From positions 660,001 through 724,000 of the forward strand of contig JAWQEG010000622.1 in the NCBI GenBank assembly GCA_033782935.1: a stretch of DNA of 64,000 bases, read 5' to 3'. Made by a program: the position numbers and the translations under genes. Positions 1 through 9,235 of this stretch are shown piece after piece (within the stretch, counting starts at the first letter, position 1; each line of letters opens with the position of its first letter). The notes beneath the pieces are model-generated. The model did not search any database and was not told the origin of the DNA. It saw only the letters and a program-made list of their open reading frames with translations. Source of the stretch: Petrolisthes cinctipes (taxonomy: Eukaryota; Arthropoda; Malacostraca; Decapoda; Porcellanidae).

Positions 1-1417
1 TTCGGGGTTATCTCGGCCAACATTGACAACGCTGGGTGGGCCTCACGGGAGTGTGAACGTCAGAGGTGGTGTGGTGTGGGTTGTGTTTGGAGGAAGGTTG
101 GTTTGCTTGAAACATTATCCCAACTCATGCTTCATCTTATCTACCATTAGTTACAAATGTGTCGAGCAAATCAACTTCATCTCTCAAGCGCAATCACTGA
201 CGTCACGTACACTGTTGCCAGAACCGATATCACAAGTATAAGAAGATGACTGGCCTGTGGGGGTCTTAATTTTTATGAGTGACTGTACAGTCTCTCCCAA
301 AATTATGAAATGCGTTGCCTGATTGCGTGTCGCGCCGTTAAGTAACTAAGTTACTAAGTAACATAACCAGATGTAACATATCCATATTTGACTCAGTAAT
401 CAATGCAGTATTACAGACGATAATAAGGTATCAAATTCCCAAGGTCATATACTATATACGGCAACCAGTCCCCAGGGTGTTGGGTTACTACCTGTTGCCA
501 CCATTCTCACCAACCATGTCAAATATCATCGTCTATTGTGTCAAAATATATACCTTTTTTTTTTTTTTAGATTATTTTGAGAGCAACTGTACATTAGCAG
601 AGTGTATTATCATTAAGGGGTAGGACAGTTGGTAAATCTGTAGGAAGCAACTGATGCCTACAAACTGTATTCCAAGCAACAGACCACAATTAAATTTTTA
701 ACCTGGTCCTGTTTCCTGAAATACTTTATTGGAATCAAGGCACTTTAATTAATGTACCAAAAGTGTATTACCTCCTCATAATACTTATAATGCCAAACAT
801 AATCGTATTGTTGATTATGTACCTGAAACCTCCATGCAAACCCTTGTCAATTATAGGATACATTATTATTATCCGGTCATCCTGCAAAGTTTGATCGAAA
901 TCCATGGGAAATTTTAGAGATATGTATACTTTAACTCTCCCCTTGTAGCCTTACACAAAATGTATATATTCCCTGATATAAAAATTGACAAAGAAAAGTA
1001 GAATGAGAAATACAATAGAGATATTCACCAATACAATACATACCTCACAGGCTGCCTCTTTCGTTTACTTACAGTCCCCGAGTCCCCTGGTTACTGGTGA
1101 GTCAATGATACCCAACCTTGCCAAACAAGTTACTGATATGAACTGAACTAAGAACCAGTCAGCAACAGCCTTGTGGTGGGACGGACCGGCAGCCACGTCC
1201 CAGCCGTACCCAGTGCGCAGTACAGTCACTCCTATAAGTAATACTGTCCTTGACATCATAGGTGAATGTGAGGGTCTGGGATGGTGTATAAGGAGAAGGC
1301 TGGTTTGCTTGAACAACTGCTGCTGAAAATCATGGTTTGATTCACCTACCGTTTATTCTGTGTGTCGAACAGACCCACTTCCTTTCTGTAGCCAAGCGTC
1401 ATCTCTGACACTAGGTA
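1..1417. other. Gene-free repeat-rich stretch
   Basis: No convincing gene is seen. The stretch holds two diverged copies of one dispersed repeat, roughly 30-300 and 1240-1780. They share phrases such as 'ggtttgcttgaa', a 'gtgtcgaacaga'/'gtgtcgagcaaa' stretch and 'gagtgactg'. The second copy is split by the MITE at 1418-1679. The few short open frames have no domain or splice context. Confidence 0.6.
617..778. repeat. TTAA-bounded MITE-like fragment
   Basis: The fragment starts right after TTAA (613-616) with GGGG. It carries the same internal phrases as the 8.0-8.4 kb MITEs: 'ttggtaaatct', 'attccaagcaacaga' and 'ggtcctgtttcctg'. The right end is degraded (cataa instead of TTAA). It is probably an old copy of the same nonautonomous family. 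Confidence 0.45.
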
Positions 1418-1679
1418 CAGTCACGAGCATAAGTTTCTTTACCCGCATGGCGAGAATGAGGTCGAAGTTGTGGTTGGAGAAGGGCCAGGCAAACGAACAC
1501 TGGGAGTCAGTATCTCATGACGGTGTAAAATTTGTTGTATTCAAGTGAACACCTCTAGTGACATGAAGCATCATCCCAACATTATGAACTGGTTCATTTT
1601 TGTTCGTCCAGTCCATATCCAACGACGACTTCGACCTAACTCTCGCCAGGGGGGGTAAAGAAACTTATGCTCGTGACTG
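1418..1679. mobile_element. Tc1/mariner-type MITE, TA target duplication
   Basis: The element begins CAGTCACGAGCATAAG and ends with its reverse complement CTTATGCTCGTGACTG, and it is flanked by TA on both sides. The terminal inverted repeats extend about 65 bp, through a 'taccc...ttcgacct' region with some mismatches. There is no transposase frame, so it is nonautonomous. It sits inside a repeat whose empty paralogue is seen near 190-235. The superfamily is inferred from the CAG ends and the TA duplication. Confidence 0.75.
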
Positions 1680-4133
1680 TACAAGTACGGTACACTCTTG
1701 TTAAAACCGAAATGCCACGAATTGTAACATTGCAAAGTGACTTACTAAGGGGGTCTTTACTTTAAGGAGTGACTGAACATCTGCAGTATTCAGTGCTATT
1801 TTTTATGAAGTTCAAGATTACACTTCCTCCCTTAACTCCTGTCATCTTGATTAAGAAAATAGCATTAATCAATATCAAGCCATAATAACATCAAACAATA
1901 ACATTGATCCTGGTATACAAATTAATTTTACAATGGAAAAATAATGCAAAACTATGCAAAACTTTGACAATCCTGGTATGGTCATATGTGCCCCTGATCA
2001 CATCCCAGACAAAAACTTTTCTATATTATGAGGCATAGATATGCTTTTATACAGTGGGACAATTATTTCCTATATATTATAAGTAAAATATCTCTTAATA
2101 AATCCTAGTGTTCTATTCACTCTTATTTCCTAAAATGATATTGTACACTGAGCAGAGAGTTTTTTTTTTTTTTTTTTTTTTTTTAAGAATTTATGCCCAT
2201 TGATTATGTACTCGAGTTTTGTTTTTTACCAACGAATATTAATAGTCATCAATTGATACCAAGGGTCATCTTTCTGATATTTTACCATTCTTCAGCATTG
2301 AATTTGCTAATCTATACGTTGACAGTAAATTTAGGTTTGGTGTTATTGACTGAAAAGTACAGGGTCCTGTATGGAACCCAGAGGCATTCCACTGGTTGCT
2401 GGCACAGATACCTGGAATTAACACCCCATTGATCATAACCTGCTTTGTACCATAACCAAATTCCTATCCACGCATGAATGTTCTCTTCTTCTACTATCAA
2501 CATTCTGACTTTATTCATAATTATTGTTTGTGTGGGACTTAGTGAAACGCTTTCTGGGAATCAATAGTAAAAGATATCAAGCGATTAATTGTATGTTGTC
2601 TTGCAGGGAAGCAAGGTATACATTTCTTCTCGTGTTTGCTCTAAGAACGATATTTTTGCTTTGAATCCATGCCGACTATTTATTCGTAATGAGTTTAATG
2701 ACTTCAAGAAGTTCACCCGTTGTCTCTTATGCTTGATTCCAAGAGTTTGCCCACAACTGAAGGAGAGCGTTGTTGGTATTTCTAGAGTAACTGATTCCTC
2801 CAGAATATTCCAAACAACAGGCCACCTTTTTAACTTTTTTTGTTTTTTTTTTTTTTGCTAATGATCCTGTTTCCTGGCATACTTTGGAGGAATGGAGGCC
2901 TTCTAATAAATCACAAGTATACTACATCATACATATTATTATATTATTAAAGATGTGATCCTAATGGCTATTTCTCAGTCTCCCGTCACGATTCATGCAT
3001 ATGGAGTTAAAAATAATATGAGCGAGAAGGCCTCAACCATTTCCTCGCATGCTTTTGGGAATGTAGGAAGAAAGTGTCCGGGTCCGGGTTTGTTGATTTG
3101 TTAACTATCTATATATAGCTCTGACTCCTCGCTCCCTCCGGGAACCCCCTGCAAAGGGTTGGCAATGGTAGATTTGTTACCATCTTCTAATAATAATAAC
3201 GCAGTAGTATATGTTTGTTTTAGATGTGCTTGTTCATTATAGTGAGCTTATTCTCTCGGGCTAATGGATAAGTGAAATAAATAGAAAAATGCCCCTTGCT
3301 TGCGCTTGACCTTGGTTGGGGAGAGTTAAAAGAACTGGTTTGGGCTGGCTGGAGCCATTGTGTACGAAAGGTCACCTTCACGTCTGGACAGCATTGCACC
3401 ATTCCGTAACCTAGTAGGGAGATAGTATACTTTTGGTTCATTAGAGCGTCTTGATTCCTCCAAAATATGTCAGCAAACAGGACCAGATTAGCAAAAATAA
3501 TGGTGGCCTGTTGCTTGGAAAAGTTTGAAAGAAAAGTTTTCTCCTGATTTACCAAGGCTGTACTGTACTACCTCCAAACAAATACAAGGGTTCGTTACTC
3601 TTAGGTAATGAGCATTTTCAGGTGATACTTGGGGCCGTATGCCGTTTATAGTATTAACGATGGCGTGAAAAAGGTACGATAACTCTCCTGATATAGTACA
3701 CAGCCATCGTACTAATAATGTGCCATCGTTAACACCATGGACATTCGGGCATACTTTCTTGGTGTTGACACACAGTTTAAACAATGACGGGCACAGCTCA
3801 AACCTATCTTATAGAAAAAGTTTAATGAATCAGTGTAAAATAATACAGGTAATAATTTCATAATGAAGTTGTTACCATACAACACATTTCTTCAGTTATC
3901 GATTTAGTATTTATATATTACTAATTTATGATATTATTCTGAACTCATTGATCTACAAGGTTTATATATTACCAATTATACATTGACATTATTCTCCACC
4001 CACGGATTTACAAGATTTTGAAACGTAATTTTCCTATTGTCTGGGGAAGGGCAAGGTAAATATAGATTCACAAGGTAGTTTCAAGGTCACTTGGCCGCGC
4101 ACCTGGAATGAGAGTGGAAAAGGGTGGGTAGGG
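1680..4133. other. Gene-free stretch with poly-T and MITE fragments
   Basis: No gene is supported. A poly-T run lies at 2160-2184. Fragments related to the TTAA-bounded MITE family, with 'gattcctcca' and 'cctgtttcctgg' phrases, lie near 2780-2930 and, inverted, near 3400-3570. The open frames here lack domains or splice signals. Confidence 0.55.
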
Positions 4134-5328
4134 TCAAGATCTAGAATACCAGGTCTGCTCGTCAACTGTCACCCCACTGCGCATCTACGTCGATTGGCCC
4201 CCAAACTGAGGCTGCCCAAGTCTGTCAAATATGGGACGGGATAGTAGTCTTTATGATCGGGGTACATACGGGTCAATACTAGCGGCCCCTCGCATTTCAG
4301 TGGCAAAATTTCCTTACTTTCTTGCCAAAATTCATGGTTTAGACTTTGTGTAGGTGAATCGTTTTTGTTTCTATAATTTCTTCAAAAGCATAGGTATCGA
4401 AAGTTCTCAGTGGAGGTTTTCGAGAAATTAAAAATAGGACTAGAAATAGTGATATGAAAACAGCATATATACGGGAGAATTCCTTCCCTCTGCCCGCGTA
4501 TAGAAAATGGAAGTATTTTAATCCTTACCTGACTCACCTTATCAAATCCTTTAAACACCCCCACCCCCACCTCCAACACACACACACACACACACACATT
4601 ATTACATGTGTTGATATTTCTCAGTAGGGATAGTATAGAAAAAATAGATGATAATATACTTTTCATAATCTATTGTAGCTAATACAAACACCAAAATCTA
4701 ATCAAATAGAATTACGTGGGCCTTAACTAAGTAAAATAATGTGTAATATTTAGGACTAAAATTAATACATAAATTAATACATTAATACATAAATTAATAC
4801 ATAAAAACGACGGTGTCTGAATATGAACTATGTAACTCGACCGTGGTAACATTCAACTCAAATCAAGTGTGTGTGTGTGTGTGTGTGTGCGTATGTGTGT
4901 GTATGTTGGAGGCGGAGGTGTAAAGTGATTTCATAAGGATTAAAATATTCTCGTTTTCTATACGCAGCCAGAATGAAGTCTTTTTCCTGTATATATGCTA
5001 TTTTCACAGCACAATTTCTATGCTTATATGTCATTTCTCGAAAACTTCTACTGAGAACTTTCGATACTTATACATATGAAGAAATTCTAGAAACAAAAAC
5101 GATTCGCCTACATTAAGTCTAAGCCCTGAATTATGGCAAGAAAGTTAGGCATTTTTGCCACTGAAATGAGAGAGGTCGCTAATATTGACCCTAATGTACC
5201 CCCATCATTGAGACTACTATTCCGTCCCATATTTGGTAGACAGAGAACGGCCTCAGTTTGGGGGCCAATCGACGTCACCAGCCAGGCCAGATATGCGCGA
5301 TGAGCAGGCCTGGTATTCTAGATCAAGA
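4134..5328. repeat. 1.2-kb palindromic element containing (CA)n/(GT)n
   Basis: The left arm (about 4134-4600) is repeated as its reverse complement in the right arm (about 4860-5328). Outer ends pair as 'tctagaataccagg' with 'cctggtattctaga', and inner parts pair as 'ttggcccccaaactgagg' with 'cctcagtttgggggccaa'. A CA run (4578-4597) and a GT run (4869-4888) occupy mirror positions. The loop is about 260 bp. No coding frame is credible. This is a fold-back transposon or large MITE, and I saw no clear target duplication. Confidence 0.75.
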
Positions 5329-5476
5329 CCAATAACACTAACAGGTCTTGTCAGCCAGTGGTACTGCGCAGATGTAGTGACGTCATGGCGTGGTGGACTT
5401 CACCCCCCATTTTCTCTCCATTTCCCCCCCACAACCCCCCCAGCCTCTGCCCCCAATCACCTCACATGGTGACAGG

Positions 5477-5725
5477 TATGGAGGTAGTATAGGTGGAGTC
5501 ACCATTAGGACCTGATTTGTGAAGCCACTAATCTGTCATTTCCGGCGCCTTCAAGATGGCGCATACCTTTGTATGTCAGGTCAGAAGTCATGTCAGAAGT
5601 CCACTTTTACTGAAACATATCTTGGTGTCCGCCATATTGAAGGCGCCGAAAATGACAGTTCGGCGGCTTCACTTTACTCCCCTGGATTAGTGAGCCATGG
5701 CGACTTCACCTATACTACCTCCATG
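5477..5725. mobile_element. P-superfamily-type MITE, copy 1 (249 bp)
   Basis: The terminal repeat reads (t)ATGGAGGTAGTATAGGTGG at the left and its reverse complement, ending CCTCCATG, at the right. The first base is C-to-T mutated at the left end. The flanking 8-bp target duplication GTGACAGG is exact (5469-5476 and 5726-5733). The subterminal parts are also inverted ('ggcgccttcaagatggc' against 'gccatattgaaggcgcc'). CATG ends and an 8-bp duplication match P elements, so membership is inferred. No coding capacity is seen. Confidence 0.8.
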
Positions 5726-5733
5726 GTGACAGG

Positions 5734-6277
5734 TATGGGAGTGAGGTCGCCTACAGGCGTGATCCCGTGACAAAGTTTTTCCTTCTTTCTCTGTTCAATA
5801 TCCTGTCGGCTTTTATCGTTTTGTTCTAGTTATCATCAGATGAAATTACCCTGGTTAGGAAGCAATTATGAAAAATGAAAAAGGTGGTGAGAGGAGTAGT
5901 GTAAGTGATTAAATTATAATGAGAATGATCTAATGGTGATTAGGAGTTAAGTTTAAGATACCTATATGCCCTCACCATCCTTTCATCTCCCTTCCGTTCA
6001 TTGAACATTCATGCATACCATGTTTAAACACAATTAGCCTAAGTTGAACATGCAAGTTAAAGGTAAACTATAAAATTTGCAAACAAACTTGATATATTGC
6101 CATTTATTACAGTAGTGTCATGTATTGTCATACATCTCATTTCTTTGACTTACATACTTTATTTGCTAGCTTTCTTTTGCTGCTACCTATTTCTCTGTTT
6201 AATATATGTATCCTGAAGAATACCCTACATCTAACATAAAACCTAATAATTATGCTTATGTCAGCTGATCGACGAGT
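5734..6277. other. Gene-free stretch
   Basis: AT-rich sequence with no gene, repeat array or RNA signature that I can support. It may belong to the body of the decayed P-type transposon whose transposase fragment follows. Confidence 0.5.
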
Positions 6278-6633
6278 ATGTCTGAGGGATTAGTGGATTG
6301 CTGGTTTGATTTATTCAACTCGAGATTTGCATTCAGTAATAAATTCACTAGGGATGGCTATGGACTTCATTTGGAGCAACAAAACAAAGTTTTGCATGAT
6401 ATGCTTGATACAGCCATGTCAATGAAAGTTTGTGGAGTGAAACAAAATATGTACCAGTTTCAAAAAGGACTTATTGTGTGTTCCAAATCTTTGCCCAAAC
6501 TATATGAAGTGCTGAAAGAAAAATATGGCATTTCATATATACGCACACATAGGCTAAATCAGGATGTTATAGAACACTTGTTTTGCAGTCTAAGACAAAT
6601 GGGAGGTACTTATGAACATTCACCACCTGGAGT
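6278..6633 (+). pseudogene. P-element/THAP9-type transposase fragment (C-terminal part)
   Basis: About 118 residues are open from the ATG at 6278. They carry the hallmark of the late P-element transposase domain: WFDLFNSR, KGLIVCSKSLPKLYEVL, KYGISYIRTHRLNQDVIEHL and LRQMGG. In the family, RLNQD-x-(I/L)E-x2-F is strongly conserved near the end of the catalytic region. The fragment lacks the N-terminal THAP DNA-binding domain and most of the catalytic core. It is interrupted at 6634 by a MITE, and the frame resumes at 7199-7255 before a stop. It is a relic, not a working transposase. Family confidence is high; the start is only the first ATG. Confidence 0.8.
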
Positions 6634-7190
6634 CATGGAGATAGTATAGGTGGAGTCGCCAGTAGGACCTGATTTGTGGAGCCACCAATCTGTCATTTCC
6701 GGCGCCTTCAAGATGGCGCATACCTATCAAAGTCAGGTCAGAAGTCCAACTATGCTGAAACATATCTACAAGTGAGGTATTTGTATGCAGGAAAGCAATT
6801 TACAGCACGAAATACTGCTAGGAAAGCTGTAAAGAGTAGAACCACCATGAATAATTGGTGTTGTTTAGTGATATCTAGCCCAAGTTTGAGAGTTAGGAAA
6901 AAATGTGAAAAGCTTATAATGTCCCGAAATTGGTGTTTGTATCCTTTAGTTACGTAGTATGAACAAAATAATACAAGTAAGATAATTGTTTTTTAAATTA
7001 AATAGATCTACAGCTTCAATAAGCGTTATTAACAGAAAACACTATCGTTATAGTAGGAATATATGTAGTTGACTTGAGCTGTCATCTTGGTGTTCGCAAT
7101 ATTGAAGGCGCCGAAAATGACAGTTCGGCGGCTTCACTTTATTCCCCTGGATTAGTGAGCCATGGCGACTCGACCTATACTACCTCCATG
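6634..7190. mobile_element. P-superfamily-type MITE, copy 2 (557 bp, long variant)
   Basis: The ends are CATGGAGATAGTATAGGTGG and the inverted CCTATACTACCTCCATG. The flanking 8-bp duplication CCTGGAGT is exact (6626-6633 and 7191-7198). Compared with the 249-bp copies it has about 300 bp of extra internal DNA (about 6770-7075). An open frame running to 6957 crosses part of that DNA and has no recognised domain. The element is inserted inside a P-type transposase remnant. It could be an internally deleted derivative of a larger parent. Confidence 0.8.
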
Positions 7191-7255
7191 CCTGGAGTGG
7201 AGGAATCGTGGTCTCTAGGGAATAGATGGAGGAAATGTGGGGGTAGATGGGGATA

Positions 7256-8003
7256 GGTGATTGCCAGAAACTTCCCAAATACTGGACACCAAGTCTAATT
7301 TCATCCCTATTGTATGCAAAACCTGTTACAATTGCACATCAATTCAAACAGTTAAGATGACTGCTAAGCTTTTCATTTTACTTTACCTTGACAAGACCGC
7401 AATATGAAAAAAATAAACGTGGAGGAGTATAAGCATCAGCAACTCACTTGAGTAGTTACCAGTTACTATTTTGTGTTTATTTGGGCTACATGGTAGTATG
7501 TCCGTGTGATTTTTCATTAAAAATTAAGCATTGTACTACACAAGGCCAAGAGATATATATCTTGACCTTGGTACTACACACACACACACAGATACACTCA
7601 CAAAGAGAAAGAGATCAGGATTCTGTATCGGTGGGGAAGACATGAAATTTTATGTTGCAACCCTTTCTTCCTACAGAATCTCTCCCAAACACTGCACATG
7701 CAGTTGCATGGCATTTACACACTGAGCACTTGGTGGACACTATAGAGAGATGACCTGTCTCACCTTTGACCTACTGTCAACTGACTAGAAAATGAGCCTG
7801 TTTATCACTTTCTGGCAACTTGTTCTGTGGTGTATCCTCGCCGTGACGTCATGCGCGAGCGGGACACATTTTTGCCCTTGTATGACAAGACCTGTTAGTC
7901 TTATTGGTCTTGTTCTAGATCTTGGGTCAGCCAATCTCACTTTGACTGACATGGGGGCTGATGGTAGGTTGTTTTCATTCACTAACATGGGAGTACGTCC
8001 TCT
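7256..8003. other. Gene-free stretch
   Basis: No gene is seen. A short (CA)n lies near 7577-7590. The segment 7880-7935 (phrases 'gacaagacctgttagt' and 'ttattggtcttg') is an inverted relative of the sequence just right of the 4.1-5.3 kb palindrome (5320-5365), so it is another repeat fragment. Confidence 0.5.
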
Positions 8004-8228
8004 AAAGGGGGAAGTTCTGTGTTGGTAAATCTGGAGCAACTGAATCCTCCAAACTATTCCAAGCATCAACAGAACACCATTATTTTTGTGTTGGTAAATT
8101 TGGAGCAATTGAATCCTCCAAACTATTCCAAGCAACATAACACCATTATTTTTGCTCTTTTGGTCCTGTTTCTTAGCATACTTTGGAGGAATCTAGGCAC
8201 TCCAATGTACCCAAAAAGAATCACCACC
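8004..8228. mobile_element. TTAA-bounded MITE Z with internal tandem duplication
   Basis: The right end abuts TTAA (8229-8232). The left end follows a degraded CTAA and starts GGGGG. The inner part is a tandem duplication of about 68 bp, with 'ttggtaaat(c/t)tggagca' beginning at about 8022 and again at about 8090. The far end carries the inverted complement phrases 'cctgtttcttagc' and 'ggaggaatc'. It is noncoding and piggyBac-like by target site only. Confidence 0.6.
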
Positions 8229-8232
8229 TTAA

Positions 8233-8387
8233 GGGGAGAGTTCACTTTTGATATACTGGACTAACTTGATGTCTCCAAAGTATGTCAGGAAACAGGACCA
8301 GATTAAGAGAAATAATAGTCTCCTGTTGCTTGGAATAGTTTGGATGAATCAGTTACTCCAGATTTACCAACACTGTACTACCCCCCC
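8233..8387. mobile_element. TTAA-bounded MITE A
   Basis: It runs from TTAA (8229-8232) to TTAA (8388-8391), starts GGGGAGAGTTC and ends in CCCCCCC. Its inside is related, inverted, to MITE Z ('aaacaggaccagatta', 'ttgcttggaatagtttgga'). It is noncoding and shares its TTAA boundaries with both neighbours. Confidence 0.6.
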
Positions 8388-8391
8388 TTAA

Positions 8392-8538
8392 GGGACCCTG
8401 TGATGTAGTCTGAAAATTGGAAGTAAGCGAGACCTTCAAATATTGCCACGAAACACCACCTATATGGAAGGAGCTTGTTTCGTGGTATAGTCAGGAGGAA
8501 TTAAAAGCCTCCAATTCTCATACATGATCACAGGGTCC
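8392..8538. mobile_element. TTAA-bounded MITE B
   Basis: It is bounded by TTAA at 8388-8391 and 8539-8542. The terminal inverted repeat is GGGACCCTGTGAT at the left and ATCACAGGGTCC at the right. A second copy is at 61167-61316, and a fragment related to its inner part lies near 16131-16234. It is noncoding. Confidence 0.7.
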
Positions 8539-8542
8539 TTAA

Positions 8543-8701
8543 GGGGAGATTCTCTTGTTGGCAAATTAGAAGGCTATACTGATTCCTCCTAACTATACCA
8601 GAAAACAGACACCCTCATTGCTACTAATAGAGGATCTGTTTCATGGCATATTATTTGAAGGAATCAGAGACTTTCCATTTCACCAACAAAAGAATCTCCT
8701 A
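8543..8701. mobile_element. TTAA-bounded MITE C
   Basis: It is bounded by TTAA at 8539-8542 and 8702-8705. The terminal inverted repeats are GGGGAGATTCT at the left and AGAATCTCCTA at the right, with 'ttgttgg' and 'ccaacaa' just inside. It is noncoding, and related to but distinct from A and B. Confidence 0.65.
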
Positions 8702-8971
8702 TTAAATATTATATGTTTTTTGTTAGTTTTTGTAATTATCTGGTTGGCTACACAGTTTTATGCTGGCCTGTCTGTATTATAAAAAAAAATATATTCTTAT
8801 TGTATTGCTGTTTGTCCACCTACTGTAATATATCTGTCTATCTATTTATTGGTTATCCTAGCTATCTGTATATTCTCATTGTATTACTGTTTGTCTACCT
8901 GCTGTATACAGGGTGATTCACAATTCTATAAATTAGATTGAATGATGATCTGCTTGGATAACTAAAAAAAA

Positions 8972-8985
8972 TGTCTCTATGAGAA
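8972..8985. repeat. LINE target-site duplication, left copy
   Basis: The 14-bp sequence TGTCTCTATGAGAA is identical to 15470-15483 and brackets the I-like LINE exactly. It fixes both ends of that insertion. Confidence 0.9.
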
Positions 8986-9235
8986 TTGATTGATTGATTT
9001 AGTTATTGATGCCATTAGGCATCTGGCGGCGCAACAGCAATGGTCATATACCGCCCAACATAAAATGGTCATCTACATCATTAATAAAATATGTACAAAG
9101 ATTAAATAATTTCGAAAGGGAGAAGCAGCATGAAATAACCTACTTAAGTTAGATATATAAAAGAATTGAAATATTAACGAAAGAAACATTAAACTTTAAC
9201 TACCTAAAACTTAATAGCCATAAATACAATAAAAT

